Source: Setaria digitata (lineage: Eukaryota > Nematoda > Chromadorea > Rhabditida > Setariidae). Taken from it: a DNA stretch of 64,000 bases. This document shows positions 12,646-24,676 of this stretch, piece by piece (within the stretch, counting starts at the first letter, position 1; each line of letters begins with the position of its first letter). The notes beneath the pieces were generated by a model, which saw nothing but the letters and a program-made list of their open reading frames with translations, was not told the origin of the DNA and made no database searches. A program made the position numbers and the translations under genes. Location: positions 62,001-126,000 of the forward strand of contig RCAB01000065.1 in the NCBI GenBank assembly GCA_003640385.1. Reading direction: 5' to 3'.

Positions 12646-14741
12646 AAGATAAATAACAAATGAAGAATTTTTGTCTGAACAGCGATGGATATTTTTCATC
12701 TTATGGAAAATGTCTTCTTGTGATGGGGTTTCTAGAAGGAAGTAAAAGCGCAAATTGTATTTGTTGTAGAATGGGATTGGCGTCTTTCACAACTGATAAC
12801 ACGACAATAAACCTTTAGGCTGAAATACGTAGATATATTGTAAATTTAATTTTCATTTTGTCAAATACAATTTGATTCCTAGAGAAGTTTTCTCTAATAA
12901 ATTAAAAGTGACATTATGTTTCCAAAAGCGAACAAGGGCACAAAACTTGATCGGATCTAAGTTTAAATCTTGATGTTTCCGACAAAGGAATCTCTTAAGC
13001 TTTATTTAAAAGATTAAGTTATAACTTTTAACAAAGATGTCTAACTAGATGTCATCGATTAATTAACAGAAGGAGAGCAGAAATAGAATTTCGTTCTAAA
13101 ATTTTACCAATTTTGCCTCACTGCTCATGGAGATGTTTTACTTTTTTATTCGTTTGGTTGAAATTTTGATTGTGGTAAGAAATTAACCACTTGGGACTCC
13201 AAAATGGATTACATCCCCCCATGTACTTTTTACATTTTTTGTTTACATTCTGTCTTCCATTTTTGTCAAATTTATTTATTTTCTAAGGAATGCGATTAAA
13301 ATTATGCTATGTTGACCTAGGAAAATTATTAATAGTTTATTAATCCAATAACTTCTGTGCTCATATTTTCAACATTTCTTCTGAAAGTAAAGATAGCTGT
13401 TACATAAAATACAATTAATTTTTACGATATGTCATATCTAGAATGCTAATCATAAACAATGAAGCATTGATAAGCATGGTAGAAGACAGGGTGGTATATT
13501 AGTGACACTTTCACGGCAAAAGTCATAACTTTTTTTAGTTCACAATTCATGAAATCAAAATGCATCAAATTTGAATATCCGTAAATAAAATGTCATGCAA
13601 TCGTAGTAGTTGAACATGCAGTAGCAGAGCTAAAACACATTACAGTTTTTTGATTCCTATTTTTTACTTCATTTTGCTAATTTACTTATATTTATTTAAT
13701 TTATTTATCACAAGAACATTTTCTTAACAAATTGTTCCTGTTTTACTTCTCCATATCCTGTAAACTACGGTAAAATTGTTGATAAATATTAGTTTGAGTG
13801 TATTTGCAGACCTCTGTGCAGTAGACAGATTTTCCTAATTGATAGATTTTATTTTTTGGTGTTAATCTTTTAGATAAATTTAAGAAAATATGCATTCAAT
13901 GTTTATCCACTTTGCTGCTGCATTTTCCTTACACTTCAACTTTCTCACGAATTAGTTCTACATAAGAGAGAAATCTTCTAGACATAATTTTTCAGACTAT
14001 TTTTGCACGGACGATGTTGACCATTAAGTTTTTTAAGAAAAATTATTTCTATGCACAAGGAAAAAGATGAATTGAGCGATTCATTTTCTGAACATTACTA
14101 GCACATGATGAGCAAGACTATCAGTAAATCATTCTTGATTATCTCGGTTAATTGCCCGGAAGAAACTGACTGATGAAAATTTAAAGGACTAACAATGTGC
14201 TTTGCTATTTCAACATGGCTGCAAAATGAAAAGGTTGAGTGAGGTCATCTGTGATGTACTTTGTAAGTGATTTGGTAGAGTAATTTTAAGAACCTTATGT
14301 AGTTTTTAACCTTTAGTTTTAAGGGGTTTTCGAAGTGCTCGGGATGCGGATTCATTTCAACGGGAAAATAATTCACCTTGTGACTTATTTCATATCTTTG
14401 TAGAATCGTTTTTATTATATTTCTAGTTATTGATAAAATGAAGCTTTCAATTATTAAATCAAGGCCTTACAGGAAAAAATGTGAAAATATCCCCTCATCA
14501 AAGAAAAAAAAAAAAAAAAAACCAGGCTATCTGAACAAAATTAATGCTTTCGTTTATTAAATTTTACATAACATTTTCCTTTTAAATGTTGATAGATTTT
14601 AATTACCATGCAAAGAAAATCGAAATAGCAAATAATGAAAAACTTAGTGAAACCAAGGCTAAAACTGAATTTCAGAAGTTTTCCATTTTTCTTAGCATAG
14701 TAAAATGTAATTTTTAAACTGAAATTTCACTTCAATTTACC

Positions 14742-14990
14742 ATGCGAAGAAAAATAGAAAACTTACTGCTTCCTAAATTCAGTTTAGCAATATTCATTTC
14801 AATTGTTCATTTTGGAGCAATAACACAGCTATGTGAACGCGAATACGATGCATTTTTCAATTTAAACGCCTTTCCTTTATTTCGTTTTCTTGGACGTGGA
14901 AATTACTTTTCCAATATATATGTTGGAAATTACTTTTTCATTTTATATATATATATAAAATATATATATAAATATATATACAATCAATAA
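14742..14990 (+). CDS. Possible small secreted peptide precursor
   Basis: An 82-codon ORF opens with MRRKIENLLLPKFSLAIFIS, a textbook-like signal peptide (basic n-region, hydrophobic core FSLAIFISIVHFGAI). It is followed by a short mature part with one Cys (QLCEREYDAFFNLNA) and PLFRFLGRGNYF. The Gly-Arg in FRFLGRG resembles an amidation/processing site of a neuropeptide, though it is not a canonical RFG-R. From about residue 60 the frame runs into a TA microsatellite (14944-14990), giving an artificial YIYIKYIYKYI tail, so the true 3' end is probably elsewhere or spliced. No second exon or paralogous peptide copy was found. It may be a chance ORF. Confidence 0.3.
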   Translation: MRRKIENLLLPKFSLAIFISIVHFGAITQLCEREYDAFFNLNAFPLFRFLGRGNYFSNIYVGNYFFILYIYIKYIYKYIYNQ

Positions 14991-17459
14991 ACAAATTATG
15001 GAGTTGAACTTGATTCACGTAAACATTTTAATGTTTGTATAAATTTCTTGCTTTGAAACGTAACGACGTAACAAATGTCGTTAAATTACTTATGAAGATG
15101 AAGTAATATAATCTAAGCAAAAATACACCATATATATATGTGATTTCTGACCACTTACTTTCGACAATCACTGTTCCAAAGTTCTAAATGCCAACTCGAC
15201 TACACAAAACTTGGGAGCCAAGTATAAGTGAAGTGTAAAACACTTCAAACTTTTCATAAAAGCTTCGAGTTTTGCATATATTACTAAAGTAACATGAATA
15301 TTAGGCTTTATTAATTAACTATTGAAGTCAACGTTAAAAAAAAAGACTTTTTTTGAAAGGAAATTGTCAAAAATATTCATTTTTAAGTGACTTTTCTGAA
15401 AATCGAACTTCATTTTTTCTACAACAATTGCTACAACTTCCAAAATAATTTTGTCAACTGCGTCACTGAAAACATCCATCAAAATAATGCATCCATCATT
15501 TTTAGTCTGGTAAACCTATACTGTGCAACTAGTTCTTGGAAACCTAAAAGCCTCTAGCGAGTAGTTGGAGTACCATATATGATGATATAAATTTTCAATT
15601 CTCTAAAGCAGTTTTTTTCATCACTGATACTTTCGATTTATGTATCAGTTTCATGCTTCAGTATGAGCAGGAAACTTGATAACTTTAGATTGCATGATTC
15701 GAAATAAAATTTCATCTACCCTGTATTAGAATGTCACATAAAATTTGGAAACATTTATTCAAAAGAACTATTTTTAAACCTATTTATGTGGCTTTAACTT
15801 TTTAGCAAATTTTTTCTTAAGAAATGAAAAACAGACCACTAGTTCACAAATAATAGCTGTACAACAATTTAATCTATCATCAAACAGGGAAGGATTTTAA
15901 GGTTTCAAACAATTACTTTCCTGTTATCTATTAAAAAGAAAAAAATTGTCGTTTTCGTCAAATTGCTAATTTATAAAAATTCTGTTCCATATAATTTCAA
16001 TCGATGCTTAAAATTCGTAGTAATGTTATATAGTTAAATCGATTAGCTGAAAAATGAAAATGGAACACTACTCTATTATCATTTGAAAATACTCTGAATA
16101 CTCTATACGCAATTTCTTTAAAAGAATTTATAGGACTCATAACAAATAACTTACAAAGCCTCCTGGAAGGAACAGCGTTGCAAAAAAAGAATAAAAAAAA
16201 TTGCATTTTATATTACATTCTTTATTAGTTTGTATGGATCAACGAATACAAATATTTCTGAAGTATTGATAGCTTTCATCGGGGCTGAAAATTTTATGAT
16301 ATATATTAGAAAATATTGACTTGGAATATACGTCCATCAAGATTCATTTTTAAAGATGAAAGAGATCACTTTAGATTTTCAAGTGGCAAAAGAAACTTAC
16401 GAAATGACTGCTTCACAGATGCAGCAATATAGATAGTTTTTTAATCTTATGAGTGCATTTACAATTTTAGACTCTTGTGAGGAAAGATTTTTTCTCGCGC
16501 TTTTTAGAATAGTTCAGGAAAAACAAATTTCAGCTCCTTGGGATTTTGCTTGGATAACTAACACTAATACTGATGAAAGATGCTTCTGACATTTTTTATA
16601 AAACATATCGTTGCCTGTTTTGGTCAGCTTATGCAGTAATCATTCCGTTACCCGTTTCCAGTGACGATGTATTACAGACTTAGTTAAACAGGATCGAAGG
16701 AAGGGCTTCTTTGTTGCAGCATTAAACAAGTCTAAAACATATCATTATATATTTTTCCTGACTGGGAATTGCCTCTAATGATCGAGAGCTCAGCCAAGGT
16801 GGACCAAAATAAATAAAAAGGCAGAAAGAAAGTCTCTCTAGGGAGGATCACGTTCAACCGTGCCTATCCCTCCTTATTACTAAAGGCACTAATGAGGGAA
16901 ATTGGGGCAGTTCGTTTTCTCTCAGTAGCTGATAATAGAATATTATTCTTTTATTAAGGATGATTGGTTCTTACTATTAATCAAATATAATGAAAGGATA
17001 CAATGTGCAGTTGCACTTGTCAAAAACAAAGATAAAGTTATTAAAAATGTCTTTTTAAAATCAAAAACCAAAAATTACTTCCCCTCTAACTTGTAAAAGC
17101 CAAACGAAGTTTTTTAATCTCCAATACTGTGTTATTACATACAAATCTTATAGTTTTATCAATTCATTCATAATTTTAAAGTTTTAAGAAATCTATCAAC
17201 GCACTGGAAGCATAAAGCAAAATACCAATCAAAAAATTAGCCTTTTTACGATAAATTTTTATTAATTTCAAAAGTTCTGTGCAGATATTTTGTAAATTTA
17301 TCTGTAGTATTAAAATGCCTTATAAGAGATTTAATGGTATAGATGGCTGAAGATGAAATGAATTAAAGCAATCAAGTGAGAATTTTGAGTCAAGATGATA
17401 GTTAAAAAGAAAAGATGAAATATTAAAAAGAGTTGGAGGTTGGGCCACAAAATACTTTT

Positions 17460-18425
17460 TTTTTTTTACTTTCTATTTTCTTGTGCAGTTAACAGGAACA
17501 TCCTTAAAATTCAGTGGATCTGATACCAAATTAAAGAAATTGTTCAGCAAAATTCAAAAAATGTCTCATATTATGAATATGGAAAAGAGACAGTGGAATA
17601 CACTGTCTGAGGCACTATCCCAGCAATGTCAGCAACAACTATTTTTCAGATGAAACTAAATTTCTTTGGGACCGATAATTTCTCAACCACTTACTTATAA
17701 GTGTGTCCAGATAGCTGATGAAATCATTAAGTGTAATTTTTGTTATACACGAGTATAAAGATTACTTTTTTCGCCTTTTAAAACTGAAAAGGAAATTTGC
17801 TTCTTTAACCATACAAAGATCATTGACTAGTGAATTCTAGAAACAAATATTTTGCGAGAGTATTCACTACTAAATAAGTAATCAAGTGAAAAAGATTTCA
17901 AGATAGACCATGATAACGGTGCAATATAAGCAGCAACTTTTATTCGAGGACAATATCTATGAACATTAATTTATCTAACACAGCCAGTCATTTGTGCAAA
18001 GTTGCTTGGTACAAATAAAATGATTGAGCATAAGAACTGAACTGACTGAATGAGTGAAATCAGTTTCAGTACCTAATAAACTTCAATTTTTGCGTAAAAT
18101 CCTGCAATTATTTCGTTGTTACTTCAACAGTCCAACAAACCAACTATCGGATGTTGCCCATGATGACTTTATGCGATGTGTAATCGAGAAGTTCAGAAAA
18201 CTGTAACTAGGCAAATCATATGAGATCAGTCACTAGTAGAAAATACGAAATTTCTGTAGAAAATATAGTGTGCAGTGTAGTATCAACAGCAGAAAGATGC
18301 GAACAGAAATTCAGTCTAATTAGATGCCTTTATAAGAAATCCAAAAAGAGCTGCAATTAGGATGCTTATTGAAAAGAAAGAATTGACCACAAGCGACCAT
18401 TGCTAAACTATTTCGGTAATGAGAT
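17460..18425 (+). pseudogene. Possible decayed hAT-type DNA transposase
   Basis: Several frames contain open stretches broken by stops. Near 18272-18330 one frame reads VVSTAERCEQKFSLIRC, which resembles the C-terminal dimerisation motif of hAT transposases (S-A/T-x-E-R-x-F-S-x-(I/L)K). Just upstream, DVAHDDFMRCVIEKFRKL (18150-18210) and QWNTLSEALSQQCQQQ (17593-17640) are open but stop soon after. No terminal inverted repeats or target-site duplications were identified. This is a weak, motif-level call; if real, the element is dead. Confidence 0.28.
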
Positions 18426-20962
18426 TCTAGCATTCATCATATTCTTTATCACGTCAAACTATGCTCCTTGGCAAAAAGAGAAATGTTAAATATTACAGTT
18501 TCAAGAAAAAAGGAAACAGTTGCAATGTTAAATGAGACTGGCTATCAGAAAGTTATTCGGTATCAGATTCTGAAGTTTGAAAAGCAGGTTGATAAAAATG
18601 AATAAATAATTAAAGCGACTATCATTATCACTTCAGAGTTTTATGAACATCTATATCAATGCTTCAGTAGTACATGTACTCTTTCATTTTTCAGAGCTAA
18701 ATGAAACACAGAATTGAATCGTTAACGGAGAGTGAAAAGCCTTCTTGAAAGCCTTATCGAAAAATATCACAAACTAAAAAGTCACTTGTGATTGGTACAT
18801 TCGTCTTAGACTGAGGCATATAATCATGCATAAAAGTACCCACAATGAGTTTGTGATAAAGCTGAACACCGTTTTTCAAGAGCTTTTATTTCTTCCTTTT
18901 GTAGCTCATATCAGATGTTATCAGATGTTTCACGAAATGTGATACACGATATCTTGACAATAACTATTAATTACTTTTGGTTCCATCACAGTGTGTACAT
19001 TTGAATATAGCATATTTAATGCTGATTACTTAAACTAAGAAGATTATTGATCTATTTACTCTTCATTTAAGGAAGTTGCATCGAGAATTTCAAACGTATT
19101 CCTTTTTGTTCACTAAATCAAGGAAGTGTACACGGTCTGCACTATATAGCATGGATTCAACACCCCTTGCAGAGGGTGGGTGAATACAGCATTTTAGATG
19201 GTAATTCTAATCTCCCTTGGATACCATTATGCATTCAGGGTAGAAACCCAGGATGATGTGATATTGCGTATAAGGAACGCTCATACTATACTCAAATAAT
19301 ACATCATTTTCCCTGAATATCACCTTGCACGGATAGACCACTCGAAAGAGTGCCGAAATTTCTTTCTAGTTATTGAAGTATTGCATTTTGTGCCCCTCGT
19401 TGATTAGTCTGCCAATGGTTCGAATCGCTGCATCTGAGCCACAAATTGGCACATATGAATGTTTTCTGGATTCGCTTCAAAATTCTGAATTATTTATTAT
19501 CACACTTGAATATTCGCTATCCATCATTATTCTCGTAGAATGATAATGTAGTTTGCTGTCTAATGACAGTTCATCCAGTGCTATGCAAATTATTACTTCT
19601 CTACAATTGTTCCAAAATTAACAAGAGTTTCCAAATATTTCAACTAATAAATAATTGATTTTTGGAATTTGAGGAAAGTACAAAGATGGTTACTGAATCA
19701 CCACTAGAAACAAAAGGAGACTGTGATTAAGATTAATTTCACTAATAACACCTGCGCAAAGCAATAAGATCATTTTATGCCATTGGCGTGGACATCTAAA
19801 AATTCGATATCGGTCTGTTTCTGGTATTAAATGATCTTGAAAAATATGGGATAATTGGAATTAATAATTAAATACTGGAACTTTTTAGCTTAGCATAGAA
19901 ATTTTAACTAACCAAAGATCTTTAGCAAATCAATTATAGCATTAGCAGTTATCTCCATCTTTCAACAAATGCAATCTATCCATGTATCGGATCTTGGTCC
20001 CACACGTGATATGACATGTAAGAAAGGGAAGAGAAGCGAAAAAAGTTAGTTGACGATGAGCGACTAGGAGGGACGTTCATAGTTGACAGGATGAAATAAA
20101 AGGCTGACTGCACTAAAGCTTATTTGAAATGAATGCTAAGAGATTGTCGATGCTTGCAAACGTATTTTGATGGTCAGCTCAACTTGTTGCTGCTTTTTTA
20201 TTTCTCTCACTGGTCCATTACTGATCAATCTTTAACATTTATCCAAGCAATAAGTTGTCTAAAACATAGGTTCATTTGAGTTAATGAAAAAAAAAAAAAA
20301 AAACAGAAGGAACTAAAGGAAGCAAAAAGGTTCGCCTAAAAAAGCAAAACATTTACATCTGAGATGTTCAATGGTCACTTTAACTTCCATAAGCACCAAC
20401 AATGGCATTTTCCTCATTTATTTTCTCTTGAGCAATATAAATTGACTATTGTTTACTGCTTATTTTATTTTTAAATTTGCTCATATTTATATAATCATGA
20501 TTAGGATATTTTATGTTGTTAAAAAATATATTTAAAAAATAAAATTGCTTCTGCTTTATGCAGCTCATACTATAGTTTTCTTTCCATACAACTAAAACTG
20601 TTGGCATGTTTTCAAATCTATTTTTCAATTGACTTACGCAAAGTTTTTTTTTTTTTTCTCGAAAAATAAATGATGAAAATGCGTTCAGGTATAAACTAAC
20701 AATATGACAGTAAGGTATGATCAACAAACATTTCATATTAAAATTGTGATAACACTAGTATAAATTTATAGATTCTGATATATTAGGATTAACATCTATT
20801 TGCAAACTAATTTCGTACACTATGTTAATTTTGTTTTCGATAAAGCTCATAACAAACTGTGTTGTAATTCTGATGCATCTTTTTCTAATTTCCTTTTCTT
20901 TTAACTTTAATATACTTAGCCTGACATTTGAATTAGTTTCGTTCGTTTCTTGAAAAAGGCAT

Positions 20963-21290
20963 ATTTTAAGTTTATATATATATATAAACTTAAAATATAT
21001 ATAAAATAATATTATATATATTATATTATTTAATATTATATATTATTTTATTATTATATTATTATATCATATTATATTATATATGTGAAAATATATATAT
21101 TATATTATTATATTATATAATATATATTATATATTATTTTAAGTTTATATATATAATATACTATATATATTAAAATATTGGCATATTTTCAAATATATAT
21201 ATATATATATAAAATATATATATGTACCTATATATATATATATATATATATATGTACCTATATATATATATAGGTACATATATATAAAAA
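20963..21290. repeat. (TA)n block with palindromes
   Basis: About 330 bases of almost pure A/T, including perfect or near-perfect inverted repeats: an AAGTTTATATATATATATAAACTT palindrome near 20968-20991 and GTACCTATATATATATATAGGTAC near 21253-21276. It is able to form cruciforms and is likely unstable. Confidence 0.85.
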
Positions 21291-21412
21291 TTTCAAATAT
21301 CTGATTACTCTTCCATTAACGTACGAGCTCTATTAAGATGTTTGAAAATTGGTTGGAAAAAAAAAAAAAAAAATGGTTTGCTCATTATGCATTATGAAAA
21401 CAGCATATGATG

Positions 21413-21452
21413 GATGAACTTTTAATCTATTAGATGAACTTTTAATCTATTT
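21413..21452. repeat. 20-bp tandem duplication
   Basis: GATGAACTTTTAATCTATTA is followed at once by a second copy that differs only at its end. No gene context. Confidence 0.8.
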
Positions 21453-23556
21453 TACAGGGATGAGAGAAATGAGGAAAACGAAAGCTTTGCTGAGCATATT
21501 CGCTCATCTTTATAAACAAAGCCTGTTCAAAAGCTCTTCCACCTGACGCATTATTTTTTCATTTTAAACTAATTCCAAAAGTTTTTCGAAATTCAATTCT
21601 TTTTTTTACATTTATAAAATGATATATTGCTGTATCGTATTTAGAATAGAGAAATTTTATCTAAACACTGTCTTAAACTCAATTCAGTTAACAATTCCTT
21701 TTTCGTTTTTTCATCCCATTTGTTCTTCTGATAAGTTTTCGCGTTATTTCATTTAACTTTTCTCTGATTCTGGAGAAAAAGAAGTAATTTATGCGTATCC
21801 ATCTTGTAATATGCTGTTCATTGAACTTTTAAAACATATGAAAACTCTGAGAGAGTTCATTTCCACGCATGGATATCTGCGGATTTACATCTCGTGAGTT
21901 TTATAGCGCACAAGGAAAATACGATCATTTAGCTCGTTAAAAACATATCAGTTCTGATTAATCATTAATCATGAGGTCCTGTTATCATTACTATGAATAG
22001 AGTCTGCGTACATTCATTAGTTTGCTTTAAATACTTGTGGTACAACAGGTGAAGTTGCTAAAAATAGAATTGACGAAGTTGAATGCTGTTTAGTTGACTA
22101 ATTTACTTCAAAAAGACGATTTACTTAGGAAAAGAAGTCATGAGATAGGATTATATACTAACCAGTGTCTTAACGAGTTTTCACGTCGAAAATTTTTCTT
22201 GATTTATGCATTCAGGAAATTATGAAATTTTATGAATTATTTAAACTGAAGTATAATGACCATAACACATAAGTTTACTGATTATAATGAATCGGAATTA
22301 CTTGAACTAAAATATAATGACAAAAATTTATTATTGTAAAATTTGACGTGAAAAAGAATTACTGAATTTTAATTATTTTACTGTAAGTTACAGATATTTT
22401 TATCCTACCTGGCCAACAGTCTAATCATTCCCCATCTTGCTTTTATATACTAATTTATTTCATCATAGAAAGCATTATTGTTAACGATTCATTTTACATA
22501 TAATTCTTTCAAACATCGTTTGCAACAATTTTATTTTCCAGCCACACTAATTTTTCCCTTTACTTATTTTATTACGTTTTTCGTTGCAATGATTGCCTTA
22601 AACTATTTATCTATTTTCATCAATTTGTGTCAATTTCTGTACAATGAATAAATTTATAAAAAAAAAAAAAAAAAAAGAAAAAAAATCAAAGAAGCTTCAC
22701 TCGAATAATAATATAATTGTCGTACAGCAATAATCAAAAATTTAATTTCTCCGAAGTTTGACAATTTCTTGTTGATTCTTATTGATGCTTCATGATTTTG
22801 TTCTATTCTTTTTCATATAATCTAAAATATGTAAGTATTGCAGAACGCATCTTTTCTTCCAGTCTATTAGCAGCGTAATAAAATTTGGGTAATTTTGGCA
22901 GTATCGTCAGTTAAACATTATGTCAAATTTTAAAGTCAAATAAACTTTTTTTGCACCTCATCAATTTCTATGTCAATATCGGCACCAGAAAGAAACAAAT
23001 CAAAAAAAAAAAAATTTTATTTGGTTGAAAATATCTGATAACAGCAACACTTTCTTCATTCCTTAAGAATGATCCTATTATTAATTTTACACTAACAATT
23101 GCTATTTCTCTTATATGGATCACACCAAAAGATAGCGTGTTCAATATGAGTTAGAAAGCAAAATTACTCTTCTGTTACCTTTTCAAGTAGAATTTCGTAG
23201 TTACCACCTGAACCGAGTGGAAAGATTGCACTTCTTACGTTAAGTCCTTTCTTTCTTTTAGGATGATCCATTAAGAATAAATAACTGGTTCATTTAACCA
23301 TTGATGTGTTGTGCCTTTATGGAACTTAACAACACAAAATTATCCTCTCCAATACTTTAAGAATTAATGAGCCAACAATAGATGTTAGGAATTCATTGAT
23401 TTACTGAGCATATTACTAAATGCTTTTTGAAACCGGCGAAAAGGAATCAAAGAGTGTAACAGAATTGATAATTTCTTTCCCAAAGTTGGCCTATCAGAAT
23501 CAAGGAATGCTATTCATGTCCCATATATTTCTTGCATTTTTCTTCTTTTGTTTTCG

Positions 23557-23592
<36 letters not shown>

Positions 23593-24676
23593 AGGAAAAG
23601 AAAGAAAACTTCCTTAAAGAAGTCAAATGGCAAGGGACAAGAAAAAGCGTTGAAACTGCATCCTTATGGATTCTGATTTTAAATTTCAATAATTAATTTT
23701 ATATTTCCTTGTTAAAGCTAAAATACTTCACTGTTTAGATATTCAGAAGGGCCTAACTTAATATAAGTCCAGAAAAACTGTTCTATTCTGTAGTCTCTAA
23801 TTTCTCCTAATTTGCTCTCAGCTGAGAAGCATGATAATAAAGTGGACTGAGCAATAATTTTATCAGTTAAAAATTCGATACTTGCTTGAACAACACTTCT
23901 AATTGTAAGCTTCCTAGGTCACCTATTTCATATTTAGCATAACAACATAATCAAATGTTTACCTTCTGGTTTTCATTTTTTAATTATATATTCTTTGTAA
24001 AGCATGTGAATGCCTCATTACATTCTACTTTTAATTAAACAGTATTCTTCATTAGCGTTCTGCACTAGTTCTTCTGGATAAAATGAATAAATACTGTTAT
24101 AAAAAAGACGATTATCAAAACCAGTAGCTTCCCTTACAGCACATTATTGCCTCCCTAACTGATAAATTTACAAAATGATAGCTCTAAGGGCAAATATGAA
24201 ACGTTTAATTGACTCAATGATTAATCTCATTTACACTTGTCTGTTATCATTTATCTATTCTCTTTGATATTTAAAATCGTTTCATTATCATTTCTACAAC
24301 TTCTCCAATTCTAACAATCTCCATTTCATATTTGAAATATTCAGCAGTGATAGCGTCTTTCCAAGCACATTTGCTACATCAGTAAAATATTATAGTCATT
24401 TTTGTCGCACTGTAACACCTTTGTCAGTTCAAATGTTTATTCTTTTCCTTTAAAATTAAATATTTAACATATCTATCCTATAATTAAATACTTCTCTTTG
24501 AGTTAGCATAATTTTTATTATTAGTGCTTAGTTCAGTACTAAGCTTAGTGAAGTGAATCAGACTAAAGTCAAATAGAAACGAAATATTCCGTGAAGATTT
24601 TGTAAGCTTCATATCCAGTTAAACGAAGTATCAATATGATTAAAGGAAATTAATTTAAGGATCTGAAAATCAACGT

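Larger units (their letters stand above)
9842..24676. other. 14.8-kb region without a convincing conventional gene
   Basis: I read both strands and found no exon chain with consistent splice phase or a recognisable domain. Candidate 5' exons of the coiled-coil gene may lie near 9842-10150. Items inside are listed separately: a putative secreted-peptide ORF at 14742, a possible hAT relic near 17.5-18.4 kb and a TA palindromic block near 21 kb. The rest is AT-rich, with frequent T8-T34 runs (for example near 23560-23590). A long intron, noncoding RNA genes or a fast-evolving gene cannot be excluded. Confidence 0.5.

Noticed and set aside
14128..14165. CGGTTAATTGCCCGG, reminiscent of the nematode spliced leader (GGTTTAATTACCCAAG)
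   Set aside because: Several mismatches and no downstream donor or Sm site typical of SL RNA genes.
15997..16206. Minus-strand 69-codon ORF (MQFFLFFFCNAVPS...)
   Set aside because: Begins in a T-rich run, no signal of splicing or family; not supportable.
16835..16905. GGGAGGA...TCCCTCC inverted repeat near GTTCAACC, tRNA-like
   Set aside because: Spacing and the rest of the cloverleaf do not fit; only a short chance stem.
19417..19432. GGTTCGAATCG, similar to a tRNA B box
   Set aside because: No acceptor stem, D-arm or anticodon arm could be folded around it, and the flanks of the loop do not pair as a T-stem.
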